A program made the translations under genes and the position numbers. A stretch of 64,000 bases of DNA from NCBI GenBank assembly GCA_910573755.1, contig CAJTBO010000009.1:62001-126000 (forward strand), written 5' to 3'. The DNA is from Lachnospiraceae bacterium (lineage in GTDB: Bacteria > Bacillota > Clostridia > Lachnospirales > Lachnospiraceae). Below, one piece after another: positions 15,494 through 25,222 of this stretch; within the stretch, counting starts at the first letter, position 1; each line of letters begins with the position of its first letter. The notes under the pieces are model-generated. The model searched no databases. It was not told the DNA's origin and saw only the letters and a list, made by a program, of their open reading frames with translations.

Positions 15494-16764
15494 ATGATGA
15501 CAAAAGGGATATCAAATATCAGGCATTTGTAAGAGAAGATATCGAAAATAACAGAGGCAGGTTAGTAAATTGTTGCGATGAGATAAAATATTTGTTTGAT
15601 CGCCCGAGGGAGACAGAGATATTTACGAAACATTATTTAAATGACATTCTCACCTATGCGACAATCTTTTCCGATTTTTATAAACAATATCGAGGATATC
15701 AGAGTTTGAATGATTTCCCTATAGTAAATAAAGAAATATTAAAATCATATTTGGATAAGATAGTGGTACGACAGTATGCGGATTGCATAGATAATCGCAT
15801 CAAATATACAAGTGGCTCAACCGCACACCGTTCATGATGGTGATGGACAGATACAAGCATTGCAGATGGATAGCAGGGAATAAAGTATTTCGCGCCAATG
15901 TTGAGTTTGCCCACATGAAAAAACGGTATTTATTAGTGAAACAGTGGCAGATAAGAAAATACCAATGGAGCGCCAGCAGAAAGACAATGTTTACTATTTA
16001 GGGTGGCGGTATCATGACGAAGACTCGATTGATAAGATGATTATTTATCTGATGGAAGAGCAGGTTAAAATGCTAACAGCATTGGCGGCCATATTAGACA
16101 GATTGGCGCGGTATATTTCAACAGGGAAAGCACCTTTGTGGAAAGGGAAGTTTTTAACTATATTCTAGGTTTCTGAAACATTAAAAGAAAATACAAGAAG
16201 GATTGTGGCCCAATATTTTGGATGTCCGATATATGTTTTATATGCGAATGAAGAAGACGGAGTATTGGATGTCGCGCTAATGTGGCAGATTTTAGTTTGA
16301 AGTTCTCTCAATGGAGGAGGATAGTCCTGACAAAGAGGGTGAAGTGGGGAGACTGGTTATTACGGATTATTTTACAAAGTATTCCCGGTTATCCGCTATG
16401 GGAATGGCGATTTAGTCTCCATGAAAAGGGCGGAGGACGGCAGGGTATATATTGCGGAAATACTGGGAAGAAAAACTGATATGCTGTATGCGACAGGCGG
16501 GCGCATGGTTCACTATTTTAATAGTATTTCTTTTTTAGGATCCTATATGAATATCAAACAGTTCCAGCTGATTCAAGAGGAGTATCATAATTTTACATGG
16601 ATTTAAATACAGATAATCATGGCTATGAGAAAATGATTGTACAGGAATGTAAAGAGTTGTTTGGAGAAGACAATAATTGGAAATTCAAATACGTAAATGA
16701 TATACCTGAGTTACGAAGCGGAAAGTCTCGTATGACAATATGTAATATACCGGAAAAATTATAG
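15494..16764 (+). pseudogene. PaaK/CapK-like adenylate-forming ligase, multiply frameshifted
   Basis: Successive frames encode one phenylacetate-CoA-ligase-like enzyme: HYLNDILTYATIFSDFYKQY, FPIVNKEILKSYLDKI and KYTSGST (AMP-binding loop), then frameshift near 15830, DKKIPMERQQKDNVYYLGWR, ALAAILDRLARY, stop near 16168, TRRIVAQYFGCPIYVLYANEE, frame change, VGRLVITDYF and YFPVIRYGNGD, EILGRKTDMLYATGG, and a C-terminal part ending at 16764. At least four frame breaks make it nonfunctional. Such ligases occur in capsule loci and activate acyl groups for sugar modification, which matches the neighbouring ligase and acetyltransferase remnants. Confidence 0.75.
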
Positions 16765-16780
16765 CAGTGGCGGGAGTGAA

Positions 16781-17431
16781 ATGGAAATGAAAGAAAAAAT
16801 AATAAATTATATAAAACAGAACAGAGTATCCACTACGGAAGTGGCTGATTGCTTAGGAAAATCAGGTGCGCTTGAAGGGGTGGTTCCTTTGAATCCACAT
16901 CATTTTGCGGTGGGTGAGATTCAATATCTCTATGCGATTCAGGATTCTAACTGGACTGTCCATGAGGATCTTGATCGAGAACCTGCCAGGGAAAAAATTG
17001 TAATGATTGATGCGCTGGATGTGCATGGAAGAGCGGTTATTGGGGACATTGTTTCAAAATATATTTTGCTGTATTTAGGCAACTGCGGGATTGTATGCAC
17101 GGGAAAAATGAGGGATGCGCATATATTGTTAAAAGAGAATTATCCCATCTGGTGCAATGGGGTATCTCCGGTGGGATGTTTTAATAAACAGGTAGATAAA
17201 TTAGAATTTGTTGAAGAGATTGAAAAAAGAAAGGATCATTATCAAGGAGCAATTGCTGTATGTGATGATTCGGGGGTTGTGGTTATTCCTAAAGGGTTTA
17301 TTTCAGAGGAATTTTATAATAGACTTGTGGCAATCGAAGAGCAGGAAGATATTTGGTATGACTGTATTGATAGAAGAAAATGGAGTACATATAAAACTAT
17401 TTGTTTAAAAGAATATTTGAAAGATAAATAA
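16781..17431 (+). CDS. RraA-like family protein
   Basis: The 216-residue protein has the RraA/4-hydroxy-4-methyl-2-oxoglutarate aldolase fold: VSTTEVADCLGKSG near the N-terminus, a central region with GDIVSKYILLYLGNCGIVCTG, the active-site-like KMRDAHIL, and DDSGVVVIPKGF near the C-terminus. Members either act as metal-dependent aldolases or decarboxylases or bind other proteins. The Arg-Asp pair of the aldolase site (R in MRDA) is present, so enzymatic activity is possible. It follows the dead PaaK-like gene by 16 bases. Confidence 0.75.
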   Translation: MEMKEKIINYIKQNRVSTTEVADCLGKSGALEGVVPLNPHHFAVGEIQYLYAIQDSNWTVHEDLDREPAREKIVMIDALDVHGRAVIGDIVSKYILLYLGNCGIVCTGKMRDAHILLKENYPIWCNGVSPVGCFNKQVDKLEFVEEIEKRKDHYQGAIAVCDDSGVVVIPKGFISEEFYNRLVAIEEQEDIWYDCIDRRKWSTYKTICLKEYLKDK

Positions 17432-17482
17432 TATTAAGCTCAGTTTTTTGAAAAAATTGGAAAAGAAAGTGTATAGTCAGAT

Positions 17483-18763
17483 ATGAATTTGAGAAAAGTG
17501 AAAAATCGAGGAATATTAAATAAAAGTATTAATGGAGACAGGATATCATTTTTGGCTGGTTGCATAGTAAAAGATGAGTTATATTTTTCATCCTGGCATG
17601 CAAACGGTTTTTATAAAATGAATTTAAAAACGGGAGTATGTCTTTTCTTGGGAATATTCGAAAAGGAAACAAAAAGTAGATATTTACATAATCACGCGTT
17701 TTTTTTCGACGGTTCAATTTGGTTTGTTCCAACTCATGGGGGAATGTATATAGTTAAAATTGATATAGAAACATTGGATCAGATTTATATTAAATTGCCT
17801 GAAAATGGAAAAGCAATTAAAAATGATAAAAATGAATTTTTTTGGCAATTTAAATGTTGTTATAAAGATGGAAACTCAGAATTTTGGCTTGTACCCTTAG
17901 GCTATAATCTGCTTTTAAAGGTAGACATGTTAACAAATGAAATTACCGAATATAAAGATATAAGTAATGAATTGGTTTATGAAGATGGAAAAATTAATTT
18001 TTCAGATGCATGTCTGGTTGATAATGAAATATGGATGTGCCCCTACTATAGTGAGAAGTTGGTGATTTTTGATATAGTAGCGAAAGAGTATAAATATATT
18101 TCGAGGACAGACTTTAAGAATGGTTTTAGTATGATAAGAAATTATCAAAATTGGATGATTTTTATACCGCGTATTCAAACTGAAGTAATTTTATTAATTA
18201 ATAAAGATACATTTGAAGAAAAGGAGATTGTTTTAAATTCGAATGTTAAAATTGGAAATATTATGTATATGTTGGCAGATATGGTAAATCAATTTTTGCT
18301 TTTGGCACCTTTTTTGGCAAATGAGTTTATAGTTGTTAATATAGAAACAGAAAATGTTCAAAAAGATTTAAAATTACATCAATATAGACAGCAATCAGGA
18401 TTTGGAAGTGAAAGATATTTATCCAGTTTTTTTTATGGGTCAAAGATTATTTATGCATCTGATGTGTATGGTGATCCATTAATGATATTTGATACTCAAA
18501 CAAATACTACTTCTTATATGGAAGTACGGATAGACCGGAAAAAATTCATAAAAACTGTCAATGAATTATTACTGAAAAATGAAAAAGAAATTTTAAGATG
18601 GCTAAGCCCGAAAGAGGATGTTATTTTCGAAAGCAGAGTGCCTCTTTCACTATATTGTTTATATGTGAAAGCAATCAAAGATAGTAATGGATTTTATGAT
18701 GAAAATAGTAAAAAAACAATTGGGGAAATAATTTTTTTGAACAGTAAGAATAATGAAATATGA
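17483..18763 (+). CDS. Beta-propeller-like protein of the glycan locus
   Basis: The protein is 426 residues with no signal peptide. Repeating segments of about 45 residues with a strand-turn-aromatic pattern are visible (KDELYFSSWHANGFYKMNL; FFDGSIWFVPTHGGMYIV; GNSEFWLVPLGYNLLLKVDM; VDNEIWMCPYYSEKLVIFD; SSFFYGSKIIYASDVYGD), which suggests a beta-propeller of NHL/Kelch type. Codons are strongly AT-rich. No catalytic motif is seen. Its stop overlaps the start of the GT56-like gene by 4 bases, so the two are translationally coupled. Function unknown. Confidence 0.6.
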   Translation: MNLRKVKNRGILNKSINGDRISFLAGCIVKDELYFSSWHANGFYKMNLKTGVCLFLGIFEKETKSRYLHNHAFFFDGSIWFVPTHGGMYIVKIDIETLDQIYIKLPENGKAIKNDKNEFFWQFKCCYKDGNSEFWLVPLGYNLLLKVDMLTNEITEYKDISNELVYEDGKINFSDACLVDNEIWMCPYYSEKLVIFDIVAKEYKYISRTDFKNGFSMIRNYQNWMIFIPRIQTEVILLINKDTFEEKEIVLNSNVKIGNIMYMLADMVNQFLLLAPFLANEFIVVNIETENVQKDLKLHQYRQQSGFGSERYLSSFFYGSKIIYASDVYGDPLMIFDTQTNTTSYMEVRIDRKKFIKTVNELLLKNEKEILRWLSPKEDVIFESRVPLSLYCLYVKAIKDSNGFYDENSKKTIGEIIFLNSKNNEI

Positions 18764-19851
18764 AAACTTTATTAAATGACGGAAATAAAATGAAAAAAAT
18801 TCTACATTTATTCAGAACGGAAAAGTTTACAGAAGGATTTATTGATTTAATGAAAAATATACCAGAACATGAACATATGTTTTGGGTGTATGGAGAGCGT
18901 TATTTGAACGATCAATGTAGCTATCTAAAAGTAGATAATGTGAAGTATTTTCCAAAACTTGAAATAAAACTTAATAAAAAAACTACAGAAAAGGAATTTG
19001 AAAACTATGATTTGATCGTTTACCATGGAGTATTTGAAAACTATATAATTGAATATTTTTATACCCATAAAGATTTGCTAGATAAATTAATACTATATTT
19101 TTGGGGAGGTGATAAAGAAAAATTACCTGAGAACACATATGAGAGAAAAGCGAAGAAATTTGTTGTCAGAAATTCTTTAGCTGTTGTGACAATAATACTA
19201 CAAGATTATTTTGATTTGGGAAAGAAGTATCGCCTGAAAGGCAAACATTTTTGTGCAAAATATTATAATGAATATGAAGTAGAATTGATAAACAAAATGA
19301 TTAACGTTCCTCATTTACATCGAGAAACTATAAATATACAGTTGGGAAATTCTGCAACAGTAACAAATAATCATTTGGATATATTAAATACTTTGAGCAA
19401 ATTTAAAGAAAATGATATTCAAATATATGTTCCGCTGTCTTATGGAGCAGCAGAATATACACAGCAAGTAATTACATATGGGAAAGAAATATTTGGAGAT
19501 AAGTTTATTCCATTTACAAAGTTTATGCCAGTAGGAGAATACTATAATTTTCTTAATAAAATGGACATAGCGATTTTTGATATGAAAAGACAACAGGCAT
19601 TAGGAAACATTCATGCACTCATGCGAATGGGATGTAAAATATATTTTAATAAAAACTCTATATTATGGGATTTTTTTGTTAATGGGTTAGGGTGTATTGT
19701 AGCAGATGTAAACGAAATTAGCGAGATTGGAATAGAAGAATTTGCTACATTTTCTGAAAAAGATAGAGAATATAATAGAATTCGGATTTATGAAGCATTT
19801 AGTAAAGAAAAATCTGTTGTGGAGTGGAAAAAGATCTTTGACTCATTATGA
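18760..19851 (+). CDS. WecF-like TDP-N-acetylfucosamine transferase (GT56 family)
   Basis: The 363-residue protein matches the pattern of the GT56 family, which transfers 4-acetamido-4,6-dideoxygalactose to a lipid-linked intermediate: IQLGNSATVTNNHLDIL, YVPLSYGAAEYTQQVI, FIPFTKFMPVGEYYNFL, DIAIFDMKRQQALGNIH. The first ATG overlaps the upstream stop (ATGA); an internal ATG at 18790 (MKKILHLFRTEKF) starts where family sequence begins and is a plausible alternative. The known founding member serves enterobacterial common antigen, so its use in a Gram-positive glycan locus is inferred. The sugar aminotransferase upstream may supply the donor. Confidence 0.82.
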   Translation: MKTLLNDGNKMKKILHLFRTEKFTEGFIDLMKNIPEHEHMFWVYGERYLNDQCSYLKVDNVKYFPKLEIKLNKKTTEKEFENYDLIVYHGVFENYIIEYFYTHKDLLDKLILYFWGGDKEKLPENTYERKAKKFVVRNSLAVVTIILQDYFDLGKKYRLKGKHFCAKYYNEYEVELINKMINVPHLHRETINIQLGNSATVTNNHLDILNTLSKFKENDIQIYVPLSYGAAEYTQQVITYGKEIFGDKFIPFTKFMPVGEYYNFLNKMDIAIFDMKRQQALGNIHALMRMGCKIYFNKNSILWDFFVNGLGCIVADVNEISEIGIEEFATFSEKDREYNRIRIYEAFSKEKSVVEWKKIFDSL

Positions 19852-19876
19852 GATTATATAAGAAGGAAGCAGAAAT

Positions 19877-20362
19877 ATGGGAATAATTTTTATATTTTTA
19901 GGAGCGTTATTTGGAATTATCATAGGTAAAAGTTATTCAGACAAAATTTATAAATCTAAAATTATAACTATTTCCCGTATATCAGATAAAAATTTGGAGA
20001 TGTTTTTATTGATGAACAGGTGGATTCAGAATGAGTGGAAGGGAAAAAAAATTGCCGATTATTTAGCTGAAAAGAGAATATATCGCGTGATTATATATGG
20101 CATGGGATATATGGGAAAAAATCTTTATGAGCAATTAATAAATGAAAAAATTGAAATATTGTATCTTATTGATAGAGATAAAAATGTCTTGATAGAGGGG
20201 AAAGAAGTAAAGTGTATAAATGATAGATTGGATGGTAAATTGAATATTGTAGATGCAATAATAGTTACTGCGATTTATGATTTTGAAGAGATAGAAGAAG
20301 AACTAAAACTGAAATTTAATAAACCAGTAATATCATTGTCTGATATTATTTATAAAATGTAA
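19877..20362 (+). CDS. Membrane-anchored small Rossmann-module protein
   Basis: The 161-residue protein has one N-terminal membrane segment (IIFIFLGALFGIIIG), a short helix containing SDKNLEMFLLMNRWIQ, and a Rossmann nucleotide-binding module starting VIIYGMGYMGKNLYEQL (G75-x-G77-x2-G80) with a second strand and acidic residue in YLIDRDKN, ending in a helix, IISLSDIIYKM-like. The same helix-plus-module unit forms the C-terminus of the next gene and all of the protein at 24727. No catalytic domain is present. It could dock or sense a nucleotide sugar at the membrane, but this is inference. Confidence 0.7.
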   Translation: MGIIFIFLGALFGIIIGKSYSDKIYKSKIITISRISDKNLEMFLLMNRWIQNEWKGKKIADYLAEKRIYRVIIYGMGYMGKNLYEQLINEKIEILYLIDRDKNVLIEGKEVKCINDRLDGKLNIVDAIIVTAIYDFEEIEEELKLKFNKPVISLSDIIYKM

Positions 20363-20503
20363 TTAAAATAATTATAAATAAAAACAATTGGTATATTTCT
20401 GCCTATTGCAAACGGTATCAGAAAATTATCTGAAAGATGATCTGCTATAAGTATGAAAGCGATAATGGGGAACTTATAATAGATCTTTTATTGCGGAGCA
20501 TAT

Positions 20504-22165
20504 ATGAAAAAGATCAGCAAAATATTATACGAGAGTAAAAAAATGGACAGGATGAATGTATTATATATTTTCAGTGCCGTTACATTGGGTGGCGCAACAC
20601 AGTCGTTAGTTGATACATTGATTGTGGTAAAGAATCAAATTAATCCCATAGTTGTAATCAGGGAAGATGTTATGGCTGAGGTGAAAGATAAATTTGATGA
20701 GATAGGTATCCGATATTATATACTTCCTTTTACAGCGGACTATGTAAAGCTGGGATGTGTAAATGAAACGGTAAAAAAGGCAGATATCAAGAAGAGTTAT
20801 CAGACAGCGCTGCAGTTGCTTCCGATTATAAAAAAGGAAAAAATAGAATTGATACATATCAATTCAAGCGTTAGCTATTTTGCGGCGATTAGTGCTTTAA
20901 TGGCAGGTGTTCCATATATTTGGCATATCAGAGAATTGATGGAAGAACAATTTGGTTGCGAATTTATCAATCAAGATTTAAAACAAAAATTATATATGTA
21001 TGCGGATCAGATGATAGCCATATCTGATTATGTAAAACAAAAATCTTATGAAAAATATAAGGTTCGAGCGATAAGGATTTATAACGGGTTAAATATTCGC
21101 AATTATGCGGCGAGAATAAAGAAGGATAACGGCTTTGCACCTGTTTTTCTGGTGGTGGGAGTGATTACACCTGAGAAGGGACAATGGGATGCAATTTGTG
21201 CAACAGAAAGCCTGATCAAAGAAGGTTATTCGGACATTGAGTTAATAATTGCAGGCGATACAGGAACAAGCTATACATGGGCATTGAAAAAATATATACA
21301 ACAGAAGAATCTAGGCGAGAATATCAGTATTATACCGTTTCAGGAAGATTTATCGGATCTGCACAGAAGGGCATCTTACGCGATAACCTGTTCACAGAAT
21401 GAGGCGCTCGGAAGGGTGACAATAGAAGCAATGCTGGCGGGAAATTTTGTGATTGGAGCTAAAAGTGGAGGAACAACAGAAATCATAGGGGATAAGGAAG
21501 AACGTGGCTTTTTATATGAACTTCACAACAGTGAAGAACTTGCGAAAGCAATGCTTAGAGCATTAAAGTGTCCTGAAGAAACCAAAATGAAAATTGTATC
21601 TGAAGCACAGATTTATGCAAAAAAGACTTTTGACTCGAAAAAGTATTGTAAGAAAATGTTGGAATTATACAATGAGGTAATCACTTCTTTTCAATTTAAA
21701 AATTCAGATAGTTTATTAGATGATTTGAAAAAATGCTGCCAATACATTCAAAGTAAGAGTGAAAGTGGAGAGCAGCTAATAGACATGCGATATCAAAAGT
21801 TAGAAGCTGCATTAGCGCTGACAGATAAATGGTTGAGAATAAGACAGAGCGGTCACAATCTAAACGAATATTTTGAAAAAAATAATATCAATAGTATTGC
21901 GATATACGGCATGGCGGCTTTGGGATGCAGGTTATATGATGAGTTAGAGCAGGGAACTGTTAGGGTGAGATATATTTTGGACAGAGCTCCCGGAGGAATG
22001 GAGGCAGTGTTAGACTTTGCTTCTTTAGAGGGGGAAAAAATGGAGGTTGATGCAGTAGTTGTTACCGTCGCCAAGGCAGAGCGGCAGGTAATAGATGAAA
22101 TTAAAGATGCGGGTTATTCTCAGGTAATCGGATTGAGTGAGATATTGACAAGTATTTTGGTGTAG
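20504..22165 (+). CDS. GT4 glycosyltransferase with C-terminal Rossmann module
   Basis: The 553-residue protein has a GT-B fold glycosyltransferase of group 1 (GT4) at about 15-400: YIFSAVTLGGATQSLVDTL, HINSSVSYFAA, YIWHIRELMEEQFG, FLVVGVITPEKGQWDAI, and the donor-site stretch NEALGRVTIEAMLAG followed by AKSGGTTEII. A linker with ALTDKWLRIRQ leads to a second Rossmann module (465-553, IAIYGMAALGCRLYDEL, with Ala replacing the middle Gly) closely related to the single-module proteins at 19877 and 24727. It follows a GGAG ribosome binding site. Confidence 0.85.
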   Translation: MKKISKILYESKKMDRMNVLYIFSAVTLGGATQSLVDTLIVVKNQINPIVVIREDVMAEVKDKFDEIGIRYYILPFTADYVKLGCVNETVKKADIKKSYQTALQLLPIIKKEKIELIHINSSVSYFAAISALMAGVPYIWHIRELMEEQFGCEFINQDLKQKLYMYADQMIAISDYVKQKSYEKYKVRAIRIYNGLNIRNYAARIKKDNGFAPVFLVVGVITPEKGQWDAICATESLIKEGYSDIELIIAGDTGTSYTWALKKYIQQKNLGENISIIPFQEDLSDLHRRASYAITCSQNEALGRVTIEAMLAGNFVIGAKSGGTTEIIGDKEERGFLYELHNSEELAKAMLRALKCPEETKMKIVSEAQIYAKKTFDSKKYCKKMLELYNEVITSFQFKNSDSLLDDLKKCCQYIQSKSESGEQLIDMRYQKLEAALALTDKWLRIRQSGHNLNEYFEKNNINSIAIYGMAALGCRLYDELEQGTVRVRYILDRAPGGMEAVLDFASLEGEKMEVDAVVVTVAKAERQVIDEIKDAGYSQVIGLSEILTSILV

Positions 22166-22203
22166 CTTTGCCGATATTGATTATGGAAAAGAGGCTGTGT
22201 GGA

Positions 22204-23439
22204 ATGGAAAAAATGAGTATAAGGATAATAACATCTGCGAGAGAATGTCAGTATATTAAAAGGAAAGTTATAATATATGGCGGTGGTGGATATGGTACAC
22301 AACTATATGAAAAAATTTATGGGTATATTAAACCGGAGGATATATATGTATGTGATAAAGATGACAGAATATGTGAAAATTTTCCGCAGTTTATTTATTT
22401 GAAAAATTTGAAAGATTTCGTACTACAGTATCAAGAAGTATGTTTTATGATAGCGGTCAAAGATAAGGATGTTGTATGTGATATACATAGAATTTTGATT
22501 AGTATGGGGATAAATGAAAAGGATATTTATCAGTATGTTCCAGAGTTAAAGGAGGCATGGGTATCCAGAAAAATAAAGGAGGGATTTTTTAACGGTAATC
22601 AGGCAGTGCATGTTATGCAAGATAGAAAAGCAAAGAAGTATATAGAAAGTCTGATAAAAGGAAAAGAGCCTTTTCTATGTGCAAGATGGGGGGCGATAGA
22701 AGGAAAAATTGTTTATAGAAATAAAATTGGAATCTTGAGAGAACAAGATAAAGAAGAAGGATGTAATAATGCAGGCATATTTCCAATAACAGATGAGGTA
22801 ATAGCAGAATACATAAAAATCACTGAAAAAGCGGCAAAAAAAATAGATGTTTTATGTATGGGGGTTTGGGTTCCCCAATTGGAAGAGTTATATAGGATAT
22901 ATTCTCCGAAGGCGGTGCCTGTCAGTTCAATGGTGTTGGAAATTTGTCAGGATTCTGTAATGTTATGGACAAAAGCATTAGAGAGAATGAGAGTATTGGT
23001 AATACATCCGTTTTCAGCATTGATTCGCCAACAGTACAAAAAACGAAAGTATTTGTTTAGTAAATTGGGAGAGGATATCTTGCCGGAAATGGAATTGATA
23101 ACTTATCAGGCGGTTCAATCGATAGGAGGAACAACAGAATATATGTCTTGGGTTTCAGCATTGGAAAAAATGGAAAAGGATATTTCGAAGATCGAATTTG
23201 ACATAGCTTTAATCGGATGTGGAAGTTATGGATTACCGTTAGGAGCTTACATTAAAGAAAAATTGAATAAAAAGGCAATCCATGTGGGAGGAGTACTGCA
23301 ATTATTTTTTGGTATTAAAGGAAAACGATGGGATGAGCGAGGGTATGACACATGGCTTTATAATGAACATTGGGTACGTCCTACGAAGGATTTGCGCCCT
23401 TTAAATTATAAAAATGTGGAAAATGGATGTTACTGGTAA
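22204..23439 (+). CDS. GT-D fold glycosyltransferase with N-terminal Rossmann module
   Basis: The protein has an N-terminal Rossmann module (KVIIYGGGGYGTQLYEKI, YVCDKDD) over the first 110-120 residues. The rest resembles the GT-D (DUF1792) glycosyltransferases described for glycosylated streptococcal adhesins: PFLCARWGAIEGKI, RVLVIHPFSALIRQQY, DIALIGCGSYGLPLGAYIK, AIHVGGVLQLFFGIKGKRW and YNEHWVRPT. The start is uncertain: ATG at 22204 has AGAGG at a usable distance, while ATG at 22183 and TTG at 22168 are in frame. It should transfer a hexose to a growing glycan. Confidence 0.78.
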   Translation: MEKMSIRIITSARECQYIKRKVIIYGGGGYGTQLYEKIYGYIKPEDIYVCDKDDRICENFPQFIYLKNLKDFVLQYQEVCFMIAVKDKDVVCDIHRILISMGINEKDIYQYVPELKEAWVSRKIKEGFFNGNQAVHVMQDRKAKKYIESLIKGKEPFLCARWGAIEGKIVYRNKIGILREQDKEEGCNNAGIFPITDEVIAEYIKITEKAAKKIDVLCMGVWVPQLEELYRIYSPKAVPVSSMVLEICQDSVMLWTKALERMRVLVIHPFSALIRQQYKKRKYLFSKLGEDILPEMELITYQAVQSIGGTTEYMSWVSALEKMEKDISKIEFDIALIGCGSYGLPLGAYIKEKLNKKAIHVGGVLQLFFGIKGKRWDERGYDTWLYNEHWVRPTKDLRPLNYKNVENGCYW

Positions 23440-23649
23440 GGCTGGTAAAGCATATTAATTAATGCTATTAGAGTGACTCTGAGGATTAAAAAGTGATTTA
23501 TATTGAGGTATGTGAAGAATAATAAAGGTGTTGTATTTTAATTGTGATTCAGCAATATGCAGATGTAAAAAAATAATCAATACAGTACAGATAAGGATAT
23601 TTTAATAAAATCTAAAAATTTAATGATTGAATGATAAAGATGAGGAATC

Positions 23650-24705
23650 GTGATGAAAAAAGTATTAGTATGGGGAACGGGAAATATTGCAAAGCATATC
23701 ATATCCAATAATCTTGAAGCAAAAATTATTGGATTCATACAGACTGAGAAAAGTGTAGAAACATTTAACGGTAAAAAGGTTTATACCGTGGAAGAACTTC
23801 CGGAAGAATATGATTTTATTATTGTAGCTAATTCTTTTACAAATGAAATTTTTCGTACTTGTCAATTGAAAAATATTTCTTTAGATAAAGTACTTTTTTT
23901 GAAGAATTTAAAAGTGAGGAAAGGTTTAACTGATTTAAATATTATTCGTGATTTGTTGGGATATAGAAATTTTATGGAATATTGTGCTGAATTTGATTTG
24001 AAAGAATATTCTTTTTTTGAAGATGATAAGCAGAAATATAATGAGTTAAATAAACGGGATACCTTTAAAATTCTGGAAAAATATCTTTATCCGATTATTT
24101 GTGATAAATATTCTGTGGCAGGAAGCATAGGAAGTTATTTTTTTCAGGATTTATGGGCGGCAAAGAAGATAATAGAGTCTGGGATTAAAATGCATTTTGA
24201 TATAGGATCGCGTATAGATGGGTTTATTGCCCATTTATTAGCAGTAGGTATAGATGTCACAATGATAGATGTTCGAGAGTTTCCTAACAAAGTGGATCAT
24301 CTACATACTATATTGGATGATGCAACTACCTTACGTCAGATACAGGATGATAGTATTGAAAGTATGTCTGCGTTATGTTCATTAGAACATTTTGGGCTGG
24401 GAAGATATGGTGATCCGATTAATCCTGAAGGGTGTTTTGAGTGTTTCAATAATATTCAGAAGAAACTGAAAAAGGGAGGAAAATTATATATTTCTGTTCC
24501 GATTGGAATGGAACGGGTAGAGTTTAATGCACATCGTATTTTTTATCCGTCTACGATAATTGAAAGTTTTTCTTCATTAAGTTTAAAGGAGTTTTCTTGT
24601 GTAACACAAGATAAAATAGAATATAACATGGATATCCATAAATACGACAATGAGCATTATAGCAGAGGAAATATATTTGGACTGTTTTATTTTATCAAAC
24701 AATAA
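23650..24705 (+). CDS. DUF268-type methyltransferase-like protein with N-terminal Rossmann module
   Basis: The 351-residue protein opens with KVLVWGTGNIAKHII and a Rossmann module to about residue 85. From about 150 it follows the DUF268 pattern, a degenerate SAM-methyltransferase fold: SIGSYFFQDLWAAKKI, HFDIGSRIDGFIAHLL, VTMIDVRE, ALCSLEHFGLGRYGDP, LKKGGKLYISVPIG and FNAHRIFYPSTI. DUF268 genes are common in capsule and O-antigen loci. It may methylate a sugar, though activity is unproven. GAGGA precedes paired ATG codons at 23650 and 23653. About 210 bases without a gene separate it from the upstream gene. Confidence 0.78.
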   Translation: MMKKVLVWGTGNIAKHIISNNLEAKIIGFIQTEKSVETFNGKKVYTVEELPEEYDFIIVANSFTNEIFRTCQLKNISLDKVLFLKNLKVRKGLTDLNIIRDLLGYRNFMEYCAEFDLKEYSFFEDDKQKYNELNKRDTFKILEKYLYPIICDKYSVAGSIGSYFFQDLWAAKKIIESGIKMHFDIGSRIDGFIAHLLAVGIDVTMIDVREFPNKVDHLHTILDDATTLRQIQDDSIESMSALCSLEHFGLGRYGDPINPEGCFECFNNIQKKLKKGGKLYISVPIGMERVEFNAHRIFYPSTIIESFSSLSLKEFSCVTQDKIEYNMDIHKYDNEHYSRGNIFGLFYFIKQ

Positions 24706-24726
24706 AGAATACAGGGGTTATCATTA

Positions 24727-25209
24727 ATGAGAAAAAAAATCTGTTTATTTATATTGATGGTTATAGTGGGAATTATAACGATAATAGAATATATTCTTTT
24801 GCATACAAAAAAGAAAGAAGCAATTGACTGTAAAAGAATGTCAGATAAACACTTGGAGTTGATGCTTTTATTGAATCAATGGTTAAAAATAAAACAGGAA
24901 GAAAAAAAAGTCGAGGATTATTTTTATAGGAATAGAATTAAAACAATTGCAATTTATGGAATGAGTTATATAGGAGAAAGGCTTTTTGAGGAACTGAAAA
25001 ATACGGATATAGAAATTAAATATGCAATTGATAAAAATAATGAAAGTATTTATGTAGACATAGATGTTTTATCCGTAGATGAAGTGCTTCCAAAAGTTGA
25101 TGCGATAATTGTAACCCCTGTTTACTTTTTTGATGAGATTAAGGATATGTTACAAAAGAAAACTGTGTGCCGAATTATATCTTTGGAAGATGTAATTTAT
25201 AAATTATAG
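24727..25209 (+). CDS. Membrane-anchored small Rossmann-module protein, second copy
   Basis: The 160-residue protein is a paralogue of the one at 19877: an N-terminal membrane helix (ICLFILMVIVGIITIIEYI), the helix MSDKHLELMLLLNQWLKIKQ, then the module IAIYGMSYIGERLFEEL with YAIDKNNE as its second strand, ending SLEDVIYKL. Ser replaces the middle Gly of the nucleotide loop. No enzyme domain is attached. It starts 21 bases after the DUF268 gene and ends 13 bases before the GT11 gene. Confidence 0.7.
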   Translation: MRKKICLFILMVIVGIITIIEYILLHTKKKEAIDCKRMSDKHLELMLLLNQWLKIKQEEKKVEDYFYRNRIKTIAIYGMSYIGERLFEELKNTDIEIKYAIDKNNESIYVDIDVLSVDEVLPKVDAIIVTPVYFFDEIKDMLQKKTVCRIISLEDVIYKL

Positions 25210-25222
25210 AGGTTTTTTTGAA

